In this document: positions 25,441 through 34,680 of the stretch, one piece after another | Position numbering within the stretch: position 1 is the stretch's first letter | Layout: each line of letters starts with the position of its first letter | Source of the DNA: Rhodopseudomonas sp. | Lineage (GTDB): Bacteria > Pseudomonadota > Alphaproteobacteria > Rhizobiales > Xanthobacteraceae | Assembly: GCA_016124795.1 (NCBI GenBank) | Contig: WGNB01000003.1 | Coordinates: forward strand, 62,001-126,000 | Direction of reading: 5' to 3' | Length of the DNA: 64,000 nt | Notes under the pieces: model-generated | The model's input: the letters and a program-made list of their open reading frames with translations, nothing else | Databases searched by the model: none | Told to the model about the DNA's origin: nothing | Position numbers and translations under genes: made by a program

Positions 25441-26230
25441 GAGCGTACCTCCGGTCGAGCCGGCGCTGAACCGGCCGGAACAAAACCACCTCGGCGGCAA
25501 CCACAAACAAGAGAATAAAAATAATAATGGCGAAGATCGTCTGGGTATCGAATTCCTGCCGCGCTACATTCAACATGTAGCCGACCCCGCCGCTGCCGCC
25601 GAACAGTTCGGACGTCAGCACGACCTTCCAGGAGACGCCAAAACTCGTGCGCAACGCCGCAAACAGATAGGGCATTAGCAACGGTGCGACAATTTTCACC
25701 GTGCGGCGCCAGGTACTGCGGCTCAGACTGCGGCCCAATTCAACGAGGTCCCCATCCAACTCCTGCAATCCCGTCCGCACATTTATAATGGTGAAAGGCA
25801 CCAGAATAAGAGTGACGGCAAAGACCACGGTGACGCTGTTGAGGCCGAACCAGATCATTGCGATAAAAAGCCAACCGATACCGGAGAAGGCGTTCAGGAA
25901 AGGCGTCAACCGGCCATCGATCAGAAGCCTGAGCGGCTTGACGTAGTGAGCGAGCGCCGCCAGCGCACAGCCGAGCACGAAAGCGATCGCAATCGACAGG
26001 CAGACATGCGCCAGCGACAGTCCCAATTGTGCGACGTCGTCGCCATCGGTGAGGAAGCGTCCTATGCGGCGGGCGACCGGCCAAGGCCCTGGCAACTGAT
26101 AAGACGGCACGACATGCGAATAACCCCACCACAGCAACACCATGGCCACCGTGAAGACGTGGGCCAGCACATCCGAAGCTATCGGTGCAAGCCCACGCCT
26201 TGCCGCGGCTATGGTTATCCGGTCAATCAT
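25433..26230 (-). CDS. SsuC/TauC-type ABC transporter permease
   Basis: 265 residues from the ATG at 26230, which overlaps the binding-protein stop as ATGA. The coupling loop is VELGRSLSRSTWRRTVKIVAP, parallel to the loop of the neighbouring permease. The two permeases probably form a heterodimer and may come from an old duplication within this operon. Confidence 0.88.
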   Translation of the reverse strand: MIDRITIAAARRGLAPIASDVLAHVFTVAMVLLWWGYSHVVPSYQLPGPWPVARRIGRFLTDGDDVAQLGLSLAHVCLSIAIAFVLGCALAALAHYVKPLRLLIDGRLTPFLNAFSGIGWLFIAMIWFGLNSVTVVFAVTLILVPFTIINVRTGLQELDGDLVELGRSLSRSTWRRTVKIVAPLLMPYLFAALRTSFGVSWKVVLTSELFGGSGGVGYMLNVARQEFDTQTIFAIIIFILLFVVAAEVVLFRPVQRRLDRRYARA

Positions 26231-27240
26231 TTTCCGGCGGCTTCGGGACGCAGCGCTTTGTCCCAAATCGCATCGCGAGCCGGCGGGGCACTTTTCAGAA
26301 TACCGAGCTCTTTTGCCTTGTTCCACAGGACATCGATTGCCTTAACGTCCTGATCCGCCAATACGACCGGGAAGTCGGAAAAGCGGCTGAACCAGACCTT
26401 GAAGAATCCCGGTTCGATGTTGAATTCCTTGCCAACGGCCGGAAAAACCTCGTCGGGGTGGCTCTTGGCATATTCCATCGAGGCCAGCAAAACCCGTTGG
26501 AATTCACGATAAATTTCGGGCTTCGCCTTCAGCTTGTCGCCATAACCGGCGAGCACCGCCGACACCATCCGGAGGTGGAACTTATTCGTCAGGTCCTGAG
26601 CCGTCTGAGCGATCGGGACGAACTCGCCAGTCTGCATGGCCTTGTAAGCCTGGGCGTGAATCAATGTCGCGGCGTCTACCTTGCCGGTGGCGAGCGCTGC
26701 CGGCATTGCCGGTGCCGGCATTTCGACGAAATCGAGATCCCCGCCCTTAAGCGATACGTTCAGGCCATAAACGTCGTGCAACGCAATTCGGACGAGCGTG
26801 ATGCCGGCGGAGCCCAGGGAATAGACCGCCAGCTTATTGCCTTTCAGATCGGCAACCGACTTGATCGGGCTGCCTTTCTTGACCCAGATCCCGGCGCCCT
26901 CACCCGACTCGTGATAGCGCAATCCTGCCCCCATGATCTGGAGATCGAGGCCATGTTCGCGGGCGCGCGGAATAGCCATCGCAGCCGTTTCGATCACGTC
27001 ATAGGTGCGAGCCGACGTCGCCTGGATCAGAGCGGATATTTGCAGACCGCTCGCCTGGACATCGATCAGATCGGATTTGACCTTCCCATTGCGCAATGCC
27101 CAAAGCACCGCCTCGTGCGACGGATCGGCTAGGTAGCCGAACGTGACCACCTCCTTGGCCTGGGCCGGAGCACCAGACTGCAACATCAGCGCGCAGGCCA
27201 GCGCGGCCAAACCGCAACGTAAGACGGTCCTTCGGGTCAT
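26227..27240 (-). CDS. Periplasmic substrate-binding protein (NMT1/SsuA-like) with Tat-like signal
   Basis: 337 residues. The N-terminus MTRRTVLRCGLAALACAL has a twin-Arg pair before a hydrophobic stretch and a PAQAKEVV cleavage region near residue 28, so export may be by Tat. The mature part (FGYLADPSHEAVLWAL, LKGNKLAVYSLGSAG) has the two-lobe pattern of nitrate/sulfonate/taurine binding proteins. It lies between the ATPase and the permeases, overlapping both by 4 bases. The ligand is unknown. Confidence 0.87.
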   Translation of the reverse strand: MTRRTVLRCGLAALACALMLQSGAPAQAKEVVTFGYLADPSHEAVLWALRNGKVKSDLIDVQASGLQISALIQATSARTYDVIETAAMAIPRAREHGLDLQIMGAGLRYHESGEGAGIWVKKGSPIKSVADLKGNKLAVYSLGSAGITLVRIALHDVYGLNVSLKGGDLDFVEMPAPAMPAALATGKVDAATLIHAQAYKAMQTGEFVPIAQTAQDLTNKFHLRMVSAVLAGYGDKLKAKPEIYREFQRVLLASMEYAKSHPDEVFPAVGKEFNIEPGFFKVWFSRFSDFPVVLADQDVKAIDVLWNKAKELGILKSAPPARDAIWDKALRPEAAGK

Positions 27241-28025
27241 GCAAATTGCTCCTGCTGGTCGTGGGTTTCTATGCTGCTAAAAGCCGAGATAAGATGAGCC
27301 CGCATCGCTTTGAGCCCGGCATCGCCTTCAATATCGCGGGGCCGTGCCGCGGAAACCGTTACGACCTCGCTCACGACCGTCGGCTTTTTGGACAAAACGA
27401 TAATCCGATCGGCGAGGTAGATCGCTTCGTCGATATCATGAGTGACAAACAGGACCGTTTTTCGGGTCTCTTGCCACAAATCAACAATCTGTCGGCGCAA
27501 TCGCGTGCGCGTGTTGTGATCGAGTGCCGAAAACGGCTCATCCATCAACACAATATCGGGATCAAGGGCGAGCGCCCGGGCGATGGCGACGCGCTGGCGT
27601 TCGCCGCCGGACAGCATGGCCGGCATCTTGTGCGCATCCGCGGCAAGCCCCAGCCGAGCCAACTCTTCGCCGGCGCGCGCGCGCCGCGACGCTACGCCGA
27701 CCTCCGGTTTACGCATCTCCAGACCAAAAGCGGCGTTATCGAGAGCCGACTTCCACGGCAATAACCGAGGAGCCTGGAACACAAAAGCCAGCTTCTGCCA
27801 GGCATTCTTGGGCGCCATACCCTCAACCCGAACCGACCCGCCCTGCCACGGCATCAGATCGCCGATCAGCCGCAGCGCCGTCGATTTTCCACAGCCCGAC
27901 GGACCGAGCAGGCATACGAATTCGCCCGCTCCGATTTCAAAACTGAGGTTGTCGTAGATGGAACTGCCGCCGAGTCGCAGGCTGACGTTCGAGAATTCGA
28001 TCGCGGGCTCAGTCAAGATCGGCAT
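27237..28025 (-). CDS. Nitrate/sulfonate/taurine-type ABC transporter ATP-binding protein
   Basis: 262 residues: Walker A GPSGCGKST, signature LSGGERQRV, Walker B IVLMDEPFSALD and switch His in LFVTHDI. First gene of the ATPase, binding protein, permease, permease, hydrolase, TetR operon, a gene order with the ATPase first that is less usual. Its ATG lies 25 bases from a strong palindrome. Confidence 0.92.
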   Translation of the reverse strand: MPILTEPAIEFSNVSLRLGGSSIYDNLSFEIGAGEFVCLLGPSGCGKSTALRLIGDLMPWQGGSVRVEGMAPKNAWQKLAFVFQAPRLLPWKSALDNAAFGLEMRKPEVGVASRRARAGEELARLGLAADAHKMPAMLSGGERQRVAIARALALDPDIVLMDEPFSALDHNTRTRLRRQIVDLWQETRKTVLFVTHDIDEAIYLADRIIVLSKKPTVVSEVVTVSAARPRDIEGDAGLKAMRAHLISAFSSIETHDQQEQFA

Positions 28026-28050
28026 CCTTGCGTCAAGCGCCGCTGGCGCG

Positions 28051-28073
28051 CTTTACTACACGGTATAGTAAAG
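28051..28073. promoter_or_regulatory. Probable TetR operator (23-base palindrome)
   Basis: CTTTACTA at 28051-28058 is mirrored exactly by TAGTAAAG at 28066-28073. The 7-base centre CACGGTA is also mostly symmetric, so 10 of 11 base pairs match about the centre at 28062. The form ACTAyAC-s-GTrTAGT is what TetR/AcrR proteins often bind. It sits in the 100-base gap between the divergent ATPase gene (28025) and hydrolase gene (28126), and the operon on its left ends with a TetR gene. Confidence 0.75.
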
Positions 28074-28125
28074 CCTATCGTCGGCCTTCCGGGCAGGCAA
28101 GCCTAATTGCATAGCACCGGTCAAA

Positions 28126-29034
28126 ATGTGGTCGCATACAACTCTTGCGGAGAATCTTGTGGCTTTCGTCTATCGCGAATTCGACCAAACGGCGCTCGAC
28201 TTCCAATATAACAATCAGGCTCAGGTCGCCGATCCAAAGCGATATTTGGATTGGTACGCCCCGGCGAGCACCCGGGCGCGGGCGAGTTTCGATCGCATTA
28301 CAAATCTCGCTTATGGACCACTTCCCGACGAACGGCTTGATATTTTCGCGCCACCAGACGCACGCCCGGACGACCGCCGGCCTGTGGTCCTCTTCGTGCA
28401 CGGTGGGGCATGGCGTCAGCTCGACCTCTACGGCAGCGGTTTTGCCGCCGAGACCTTTACCGCGCGTGGCGCGCTCTATGTGCCCCTCGGCTTTTCCTCG
28501 ATGCCCGCCGCGGGAACGCTCGACGAGATGATCGCTCAGGTCCGGACGGCAGTCGCATGGACCTGGCACAATATTGGCGCACATGGCGGCGACCGCGACC
28601 GCATCTATGTCGTGGGGCATTCCTCGGGTGCTCATCTGGCGGCGATGACCGTCGTGACGGACTGGCCGCGAATGTTTGGCCTTCCCGCCAGTGTGATCGC
28701 GGCGGCAGCGCTCGTCAGTGGGATGTATGACCTGGAACCTGTTCGCCTCAGCTACCGCAATGAAATGCTGAAGCTCGACCGGGCGGCCGAATTACGCAAC
28801 AGCCCCTGCCGCAATCTGCCATCGCAGGGACCGGACCTGCTCATTGCCTATGGCAGCCTTGAAACAACCGAATTTAAACGGCAGGGGCAATCCTTTGCCG
28901 AGCTATGGCAGCGTTGCTACGGCAATTGCCGCGAACTGGAGATCAGCAATCAAAATCACTACGAACTGATCGAGACTTTGACCGACCCGACAAGCACGCT
29001 CACCACGGCCGTGATCGACAGATTTGAAATATAA
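28126..29034 (+). CDS. Alpha/beta hydrolase, arylformamidase (KynB)-like
   Basis: 302 residues. FVHGGAWRQLDLYGSGF gives the HGG-x-W oxyanion motif, GHSSGAHLAAM the nucleophile elbow and NQNHYELIET the His. It is of the same family as the product of 3556-4407. It is divergent from the transporter operon and shares the predicted TetR operator, so hydrolase and importer are probably induced together. Formamide or carbamate hydrolysis is possible; other ester or amide activity cannot be excluded. Confidence 0.85.
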   Translation: MWSHTTLAENLVAFVYREFDQTALDFQYNNQAQVADPKRYLDWYAPASTRARASFDRITNLAYGPLPDERLDIFAPPDARPDDRRPVVLFVHGGAWRQLDLYGSGFAAETFTARGALYVPLGFSSMPAAGTLDEMIAQVRTAVAWTWHNIGAHGGDRDRIYVVGHSSGAHLAAMTVVTDWPRMFGLPASVIAAAALVSGMYDLEPVRLSYRNEMLKLDRAAELRNSPCRNLPSQGPDLLIAYGSLETTEFKRQGQSFAELWQRCYGNCRELEISNQNHYELIETLTDPTSTLTTAVIDRFEI

Positions 29035-29097
29035 AAATCGCGGTCAAAAACGCGCCGTTAAGAGCGGACGATCTTCAACAACGGAACTGATGGCCTA

Positions 29098-29124
29098 CAG
29101 ACGGTCGACTTTTGCGACCGTCTG
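29098..29124. terminator. Stem-loop between convergent genes, possible two-way terminator
   Basis: CAGACGGTCG at 29098-29107 pairs perfectly with CGACCGTCTG at 29115-29124 around a 7-base loop. It stands in the 198-base gap between convergent genes ending at 29034 and 29233. There is no T run on either side, so if it ends transcription it does so weakly or with another factor. Confidence 0.5.
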
Positions 29125-29232
29125 CCTCATCGATCGGCTGGCTTTCCATCTCGCCGATTCAATATAAAGGCCATATTGGCGATCGGCGCCGACCCTTGGC
29201 GCATCCCTCATGGTACCCACCGCGAAGCAGGG

Positions 29233-31557
29233 CTACCGGTACAGGTAAATCGGACTTGTCCAGGCCCGCGTGCCATCTTCCTGCGCCAATCGGATAAAGA
29301 TCGGATTGTCACCGGTATCATGCAGCTTGATCGGGCGCTTGAACTTGACGGCGCGACTTTCGTTGTGGGTCGGCAGCCGCGAGACTTTCAGAAAGCGCGG
29401 AAGTTCGCCCGATTGATCGAACACCTGATCGTCAAAACCGATATCGGCAACCGCGAGTTCGCAGGTCACTAATGGCGTCTGAATTGCCAAACGGCCGGCG
29501 TTGCGGCCCTTGATGACGACGTCAAAGCCGCCAAAGTTGCCGGTGGTCAGCGCCTTCCACGACAGACCATTTGTTCCGACAGACGTCAGGGCTTTATCGC
29601 GGTTGAAAAAATTGATCGGTTGGGCGTTGACGATCTCATTATCGCTGAACGACGCGGTTCCGTCCCACACCACTTCACGGAAACGCCCGCGATATTCAGC
29701 ACCTTCCCAGATCACTCGAATCCGTTCGCCGAGATCCGCCGGCGTGTAAGGTCGCACGGTCTCGATCAATTCGCAGCCATTGAAAATATCGATCCGCTCG
29801 ATGGCCGCCGCTGCGACGATATCGACGGAAAGTTCAACCTCACCGTCCGGTAAATGAACGATATCGCCGATCAAGGCCTCCGACGCCGGACGACCCACGG
29901 CCGGCCCTAGCGCGGGATCGTCGTGGTACAGAATGCCTGGCTCGCTCAACGCAGCCCGCACGTCAATGACCATTCGCCCGCCAGGACCGCCGCTGGTGGC
30001 GTAGTGACGCCGTTTACGGAGACAATCCAGCAACGCAGCCCGGCTGAGCTCGGACATCAGATAACACGTTAGCCCCCCGATGGCGCCGAATTTGCCGGCG
30101 CCGGCATAGCTCGCGCCTGGCCTGCCCTTGTGACCGTCGGAATTGGCGACAATACCGACCCGATACCCGGCCCTAAATGCATCCTGCACGAGCCACTCGA
30201 ACGTGCCCCAGGACGAATGCACTTCGACCGAACGCTCAAACCGCCCATCATGGGCAAGTACGATATCAGCGTAGCGTCCGCCACAATGGGCAAAGCAGAC
30301 CACGTCGAATTCCTTGTGACGCGCGAACGCGTCAAACAAGGAATTGGCGGTATGGCAGTCATTTCCGATATCGCTATGGTCTTCCACCAGCGCATGCGAA
30401 GAACGCCGGATGACCCGGCCCTCCTCCGGAAAATAAACATTGCGATCGCCACCAAGCGCCGTGTTGCCGGACCATTCGTATCCCGGCAAGGCGACGAACC
30501 GGCCGGGCTCGTCATAAGCAGCAGTGAGCCGATTCAATTCGTCCCAGAAAGCACCGGTAATCTGAAAATCGTTGCCTTGATGGCCGCAGGCATCCACAAA
30601 AGCCCGGTCGCGGGCGAAGGCAAAATATTCATCCGCGCTCCCGGTCCCGATTGTCTCCTCCGATTGGCCGTGCAGATCGCCCCAGAACTGCACCAACTCC
30701 TCGGGCGCAACGCGCAACGGATTTGTCACGGCCACAACCGCCCCGTCCGCGTCGACCAGTTCCACCCGCGCTTCACCCGGCTCCCGCACAGAAAGGCCGC
30801 TGATTTCAAAAGCAAACGGCCCCGGCTTGAGTTCGATCTGTGTCGGCAAACCATCGATCTCGCCCTGCGCCCGCAAAGTCAGCGTCGTGTCGCAGCGGTC
30901 GGAGGGATTGCCCCATTTGTCTTCGCCCTTCAACTTAAGCGAAAAAGCCTCACCCGGCCGCCACAACGTCGGCAGCACGGCAATGAACCGTTCCGGCGCG
31001 CCCGGCACGATGCGTATGACCGGCTGCACCGGAAGTGGCTGATAATTGAAAGTCGCAATCGGGTCGACAAGGACGCGGAACTCAAAGGTACCTTCGCAGA
31101 AAGTCTGCATCCTCATGCCCGGCGAACCAAAATCAGTCACGCCGAATTTGACAACGATCTGGTCACCTTCCGACAGGAAACCGCGTACTACCTTGATATA
31201 AAGCGTGCGATCCCAAGGCCGCACGTTGCCTTTCGGGTCAAAGCGAACTTCGAGAATGGCACCGTTGGATGCCTCAACCGTGGTATAGTTAGCCGCCGCC
31301 TTGTCCGTAAATTGCGGGTTACTTTGGTCGGACGCGAAACGAAAGCAGATCCGCATCGAACCGGAATCATCAATGCCATAGAAGCCGGCAGTGTAGACCA
31401 GTGTAAAAGTCGCATATGAGCCCGCCTCGAAGGAGCCGGTCGGCGATATCGTCGCGGTTCCAAGCAGCTCGGGCGCGATCGCGGCACGGATTGTGCCGCT
31501 GTTCATCGCCTCCCAAGGACGCTCCTCGCCCTGAAGCGGTCCGGCATTCTTGTTCAT
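29233..31557 (-). CDS. DUF3604 / PHP-fold protein linked to a TRAP transporter
   Basis: 774 residues from the ATG at 31557; the longer open frame upstream lies inside dctM. Residues 1 to about 285 look like beta-rich immunoglobulin-type domains. From about 290 a PHP/metallohydrolase-like domain begins with WGDLHGQSEET, continues with VDACGHQGNDFQ, VVCFAHCGGRYAD, EVHSSWGTFEW and NSDGHKGRPG (near residue 470), and has many His/Asp that could bind metals. No signal peptide is seen. It is 14 bases after dctM, so it is in the TRAP operon. The function is unknown; phosphoesterase-like hydrolysis is a guess from the fold. Confidence 0.75.
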   Translation of the reverse strand: MNKNAGPLQGEERPWEAMNSGTIRAAIAPELLGTATISPTGSFEAGSYATFTLVYTAGFYGIDDSGSMRICFRFASDQSNPQFTDKAAANYTTVEASNGAILEVRFDPKGNVRPWDRTLYIKVVRGFLSEGDQIVVKFGVTDFGSPGMRMQTFCEGTFEFRVLVDPIATFNYQPLPVQPVIRIVPGAPERFIAVLPTLWRPGEAFSLKLKGEDKWGNPSDRCDTTLTLRAQGEIDGLPTQIELKPGPFAFEISGLSVREPGEARVELVDADGAVVAVTNPLRVAPEELVQFWGDLHGQSEETIGTGSADEYFAFARDRAFVDACGHQGNDFQITGAFWDELNRLTAAYDEPGRFVALPGYEWSGNTALGGDRNVYFPEEGRVIRRSSHALVEDHSDIGNDCHTANSLFDAFARHKEFDVVCFAHCGGRYADIVLAHDGRFERSVEVHSSWGTFEWLVQDAFRAGYRVGIVANSDGHKGRPGASYAGAGKFGAIGGLTCYLMSELSRAALLDCLRKRRHYATSGGPGGRMVIDVRAALSEPGILYHDDPALGPAVGRPASEALIGDIVHLPDGEVELSVDIVAAAAIERIDIFNGCELIETVRPYTPADLGERIRVIWEGAEYRGRFREVVWDGTASFSDNEIVNAQPINFFNRDKALTSVGTNGLSWKALTTGNFGGFDVVIKGRNAGRLAIQTPLVTCELAVADIGFDDQVFDQSGELPRFLKVSRLPTHNESRAVKFKRPIKLHDTGDNPIFIRLAQEDGTRAWTSPIYLYR

Positions 31558-31571
31558 TGCAGCACTCTCTT

Positions 31572-32843
31572 CTACTTGATGAGATGGATAAGCACGCTCG
31601 ATAACGGCGGGTAATAGGAAATGATCATCAGATCGATTATCATCACGCCGATATAGGGCGCGATGGCCACGACGATCCGCTCGAGCGGGACCTTGGTGAT
31701 AGCTGACGCAATGAACAGATCTACGCCGAGCGGCGGCGTCACCGTCCCGATCGACAGGTTTACCGCCATGATAACGCCAAGCAGCACAGGATCCACGCCG
31801 AACGAGACAGCCGCGGGATAGAGAATCGACGTCAGAATGACGATTGCCGCCGCTGCATTCATGATGCAACCGGCCAGCAACAGCAGGATATTAACAAACA
31901 GAATATAGACGACCTGATTACCCGCAGTTACCGCGAGATAATGCGATATGTTCTGTGGGATTTGCTCGATCGTCAGCAGCCAGGCGAAAACCCCGGCATT
32001 GTTCATAATAAACATCACGATTGCCGACGACAGAACCGCCTTGAGGAAAGCCTTGTACAAGGCCTTCAAGGTCAGTTCGCGATAGAAAATCCCGACGATC
32101 AGGCCGTACAGGACGGCGACCACCGCAGCTTCCGTGGGCGTAAAGATGCCGCCGTAGATGCCGGACAATATGATCACTGGCATCATCAGCGGCCAGAAGG
32201 CGCGCTTGAAGCTGACGTAGATGTGACGCAAGCCGGCGAAGTCGGATGCTTCAACGTTCTCGTAACGGCTCAGATACCAGTTGGTGGCAAGAATGCTGAG
32301 ACAGATCAGGATGCCGGGCAAAAAGCCCGCAATAAAAAGATCGCCGATCGAAACGCCGGTCACCACGCCATAGAGAATCATCAAGATGCTGGGTGGGATG
32401 ATCATGCCCGGCACGCCGGCAGCGGCGATGGTCGCGGCGGTATAGGACGGGCGATAACCACGTTCCTCCATCGGCCCATTCATTACACCGCCGATGGCTG
32501 CGACCGTGGCGGCGTTCGAGCCCGATAGAGCCGCGAAGAATCCGGAACTGACGACCGCCACCGCACCCAGACCGCCGCGCATATGGCCGACCAAGGCGCC
32601 GGCAAAGCCGACCAGCCGACGCGACATGCCGCCAATTGACATGATTTCGCCAGCCAGAATGAAAAACGGGATCGCCAGCAATGGAAACGAATCGTTGGTC
32701 GTCACCATCTGCTGCACGATGATTTCGAAACTGATGCCGCCAGCGGCCATGCCAATGACACAGGCAAGCCCGAGACTTACTGCGATCGGCACGCGGATCA
32801 ACAGAAGAACCAGTAACGAGACGAAGATGACGGTGGCGCTCAT
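31572..32843 (-). CDS. dctM: TRAP transporter large permease (DctM family)
   Basis: 423 residues with about twelve hydrophobic segments, normal for DctM. Typical pieces are FPLLAIPFFILAGEIM near residue 55, SGSNAATVAAIGG near 107 and VPGMIIPPSILMILYG near 150. It moves the ligand brought by DctP, driven by the sodium or proton gradient. It lies 36 bases after dctQ. Confidence 0.93.
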   Translation of the reverse strand: MSATVIFVSLLVLLLIRVPIAVSLGLACVIGMAAGGISFEIIVQQMVTTNDSFPLLAIPFFILAGEIMSIGGMSRRLVGFAGALVGHMRGGLGAVAVVSSGFFAALSGSNAATVAAIGGVMNGPMEERGYRPSYTAATIAAAGVPGMIIPPSILMILYGVVTGVSIGDLFIAGFLPGILICLSILATNWYLSRYENVEASDFAGLRHIYVSFKRAFWPLMMPVIILSGIYGGIFTPTEAAVVAVLYGLIVGIFYRELTLKALYKAFLKAVLSSAIVMFIMNNAGVFAWLLTIEQIPQNISHYLAVTAGNQVVYILFVNILLLLAGCIMNAAAAIVILTSILYPAAVSFGVDPVLLGVIMAVNLSIGTVTPPLGVDLFIASAITKVPLERIVVAIAPYIGVMIIDLMIISYYPPLSSVLIHLIK

Positions 32844-32879
32844 GACAAGGGTGCTCCACGGCGTTCCATGGGATACATC

Positions 32880-33398
32880 TCAGCCATCCGCCTGGCTGGG
32901 CTCGATCGTGCCCGACGCCGCGGTCAGCCGAGCCTCGGCATCCGGCAACAGCGCTTCGAGTGAATAAATCAACATGAAAAACGCCCCGACCGGGACCGCC
33001 GCATAGACGTAGCTCATGGAAATCTCGAGGGCGGGCGACTGCTGGGGGTAGACCAGCGTCACGATGCGAACGCCGTAGACAATTAGAATGGCGAAAAACA
33101 CGATGCATAGCCCATTAGCCAGCGCCAGCACCGGCCGCTTTAGCCTCAGTGGCAGCCAATCGACGAACATCTCGACCGCGGCATGCATATTGTGGCGCAA
33201 CGCCACCGCCGCCCCGAGGAATACCGACCAAACGAACAGATAGCGCACGACTTCCTCGGGAAACGCCAGCGAACTGTTGACGACGAAACGGAAGAACACC
33301 GCCATCGCCGCAAGCACCACCATGACGGCGAACGCCGCCACAGAGAGCGCGCCTAGGATATGTTCCGATAGGTTCAAAGACTTCCGGATCAGGTTCAT
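32880..33398 (-). CDS. dctQ: TRAP transporter small permease (DctQ family)
   Basis: 172 residues with four hydrophobic segments, the usual DctQ topology, and the family stretch SLAFPEEVVRYLFVWSVFLGAA near residues 42-63. It is encoded between dctP and dctM. The 86-base gap from dctP contains a strong hairpin. Confidence 0.9.
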   Translation of the reverse strand: MNLIRKSLNLSEHILGALSVAAFAVMVVLAAMAVFFRFVVNSSLAFPEEVVRYLFVWSVFLGAAVALRHNMHAAVEMFVDWLPLRLKRPVLALANGLCIVFFAILIVYGVRIVTLVYPQQSPALEISMSYVYAAVPVGAFFMLIYSLEALLPDAEARLTAASGTIEPSQADG

Positions 33399-33435
33399 GA
33401 CTGCGTTTCCGCATCCGAGGACAATTCACGGGCAA

Positions 33436-33472
33436 TCGGCGCGGGACATCGGGATACGACATCCCGCGCCGA
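33436..33472 (-). other. Intercistronic stem-loop after dctP
   Basis: TCGGCGCGGGA at 33436-33446 pairs perfectly with TCCCGCGCCGA at 33462-33472, an 11-bp GC-rich stem with a 15-base loop that can itself form a 3-bp inner stem. It starts 12 bases after the dctP stop (33485) and ends 38 bases before the dctQ start. No U run follows. It is likely to raise the level of DctP relative to the membrane subunits. Confidence 0.7.
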
Positions 33473-33484
33473 AGGCGTGGCCGC

Positions 33485-34555
33485 CTATTTGGTAGCAACA
33501 GCGTCTTTAATCAGCTTTTCGCCGATCTTGCTGCGGTACTGATCCCAGACGCCCTGCATCTTCTCCTGGAAAGCCTGCTTTTGCGCGTCGGTAAGATCGA
33601 TCACCGTCATGCCATGGGCCTTCATTTGTTTCAGATAGTCCTCGTCGCTTTTGTTTAGCTCCTTGCGTTCCCAAGCCTGGGTTTCGAGCGCGGCATCCTT
33701 GAACATCGTCTGGACAGCCGGCGGCAACTTGGCCCAGGTCTTCTCGCTGATCAGCACCATAATGCCGGCCCACTGATGATGGGACAGGGTAATGTAGCTC
33801 TGGACCTTGTCGAAACCGAAGGCGACGACATTACCGACCGGGTTGTCCTGGCCGTCGACCGTGCCCTGCTGAAGGCCGGTGAACACCTCACTGAGCGGCA
33901 TCGGCGTCGGGTTTGCGCCGAGCGCCTTGAAGGTCGCGACGTTAAGCGGATTGTTCACCACGCGGAACTTAACGCCCTTCATGTCGTCGGGCATGTGCAC
34001 GGGAGTCTTGCGAGTCGTAATGGTCCGAAAGCCGCTCTCGTACATGGCGAGGGTGCGGATCCCGACCTTCTTAAGCAAGCCGGCGTAAAGCTCCTGCCCA
34101 ACTGGACCGTCGGCGACATGATAGGCGTGCTCGGCATCGCGAAATAGAAACGGCAGATAGAACAGATCAAGTGGGTGATAAAACGACGCGGCATTGGTTG
34201 TCGGCGCAAGCGCCATGTCGACGGCGCCGATTTGCATGCTCTCGATCAATGCCCGTGCATCGCCGATCGTGCTGTTCGGATAGACCGAAATCTTGATTTT
34301 TCCGGCAGTCTTATCGCCGATGATTTTGGCGAACATCGCGGCGGCTTGGGCCAAAGGATGCTTTTCGTTGTAGGGATGGCCGAATTTCATCGTCAGGCTT
34401 GGAATATCGGCTGTCTGCGCGACTGACGGCACGCTGCCAAAGGACAAAAGTGCGGGAAAAACGAATGCCAGCGCCACGCTGGTGCGTGCGAGAAAGCCAC
34501 GCCGGGACGGTTGGCCCTGGCCAACCGCGCTTCGCCTGGATACTGAATACGCCAT
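33485..34555 (-). CDS. dctP: TRAP transporter periplasmic binding protein (DctP family), Tat-exported
   Basis: 356 residues from the ATG at 34555, which follows a GGAGG site; the upstream open frame overlaps the GntR gene and is not used. The N-terminus has a good twin-arginine signal SRRGFLARTSVALAF near residues 17-31 and cleavage near VAQTADIP. Mature motifs are FGHPYNEKHPLAQAA and KFRVVNNPLNVATFKALGANP with the ligand-binding Arg region. The ligand is probably an organic acid but is not identifiable. Confidence 0.92.
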   Translation of the reverse strand: MAYSVSRRSAVGQGQPSRRGFLARTSVALAFVFPALLSFGSVPSVAQTADIPSLTMKFGHPYNEKHPLAQAAAMFAKIIGDKTAGKIKISVYPNSTIGDARALIESMQIGAVDMALAPTTNAASFYHPLDLFYLPFLFRDAEHAYHVADGPVGQELYAGLLKKVGIRTLAMYESGFRTITTRKTPVHMPDDMKGVKFRVVNNPLNVATFKALGANPTPMPLSEVFTGLQQGTVDGQDNPVGNVVAFGFDKVQSYITLSHHQWAGIMVLISEKTWAKLPPAVQTMFKDAALETQAWERKELNKSDEDYLKQMKAHGMTVIDLTDAQKQAFQEKMQGVWDQYRSKIGEKLIKDAVATK

Positions 34556-34680
34556 AAAAGCCTCCACTGAATTGGGATGGTTCTCGTCCGGCACGATCAC
34601 ACCCGGTTGAAAGTCGGTCGTCTGGTCTCTTCTCGCTCCTCGGCCGGCGTACCGCGACGGCACACAGGCCTCGAATTTTT

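Noticed and set aside
31558-31869. N-terminal extension of the DUF3604 protein
   Set aside because: It is a shadow of dctM; the ATG at 31557 has correct spacing after the dctM stop.
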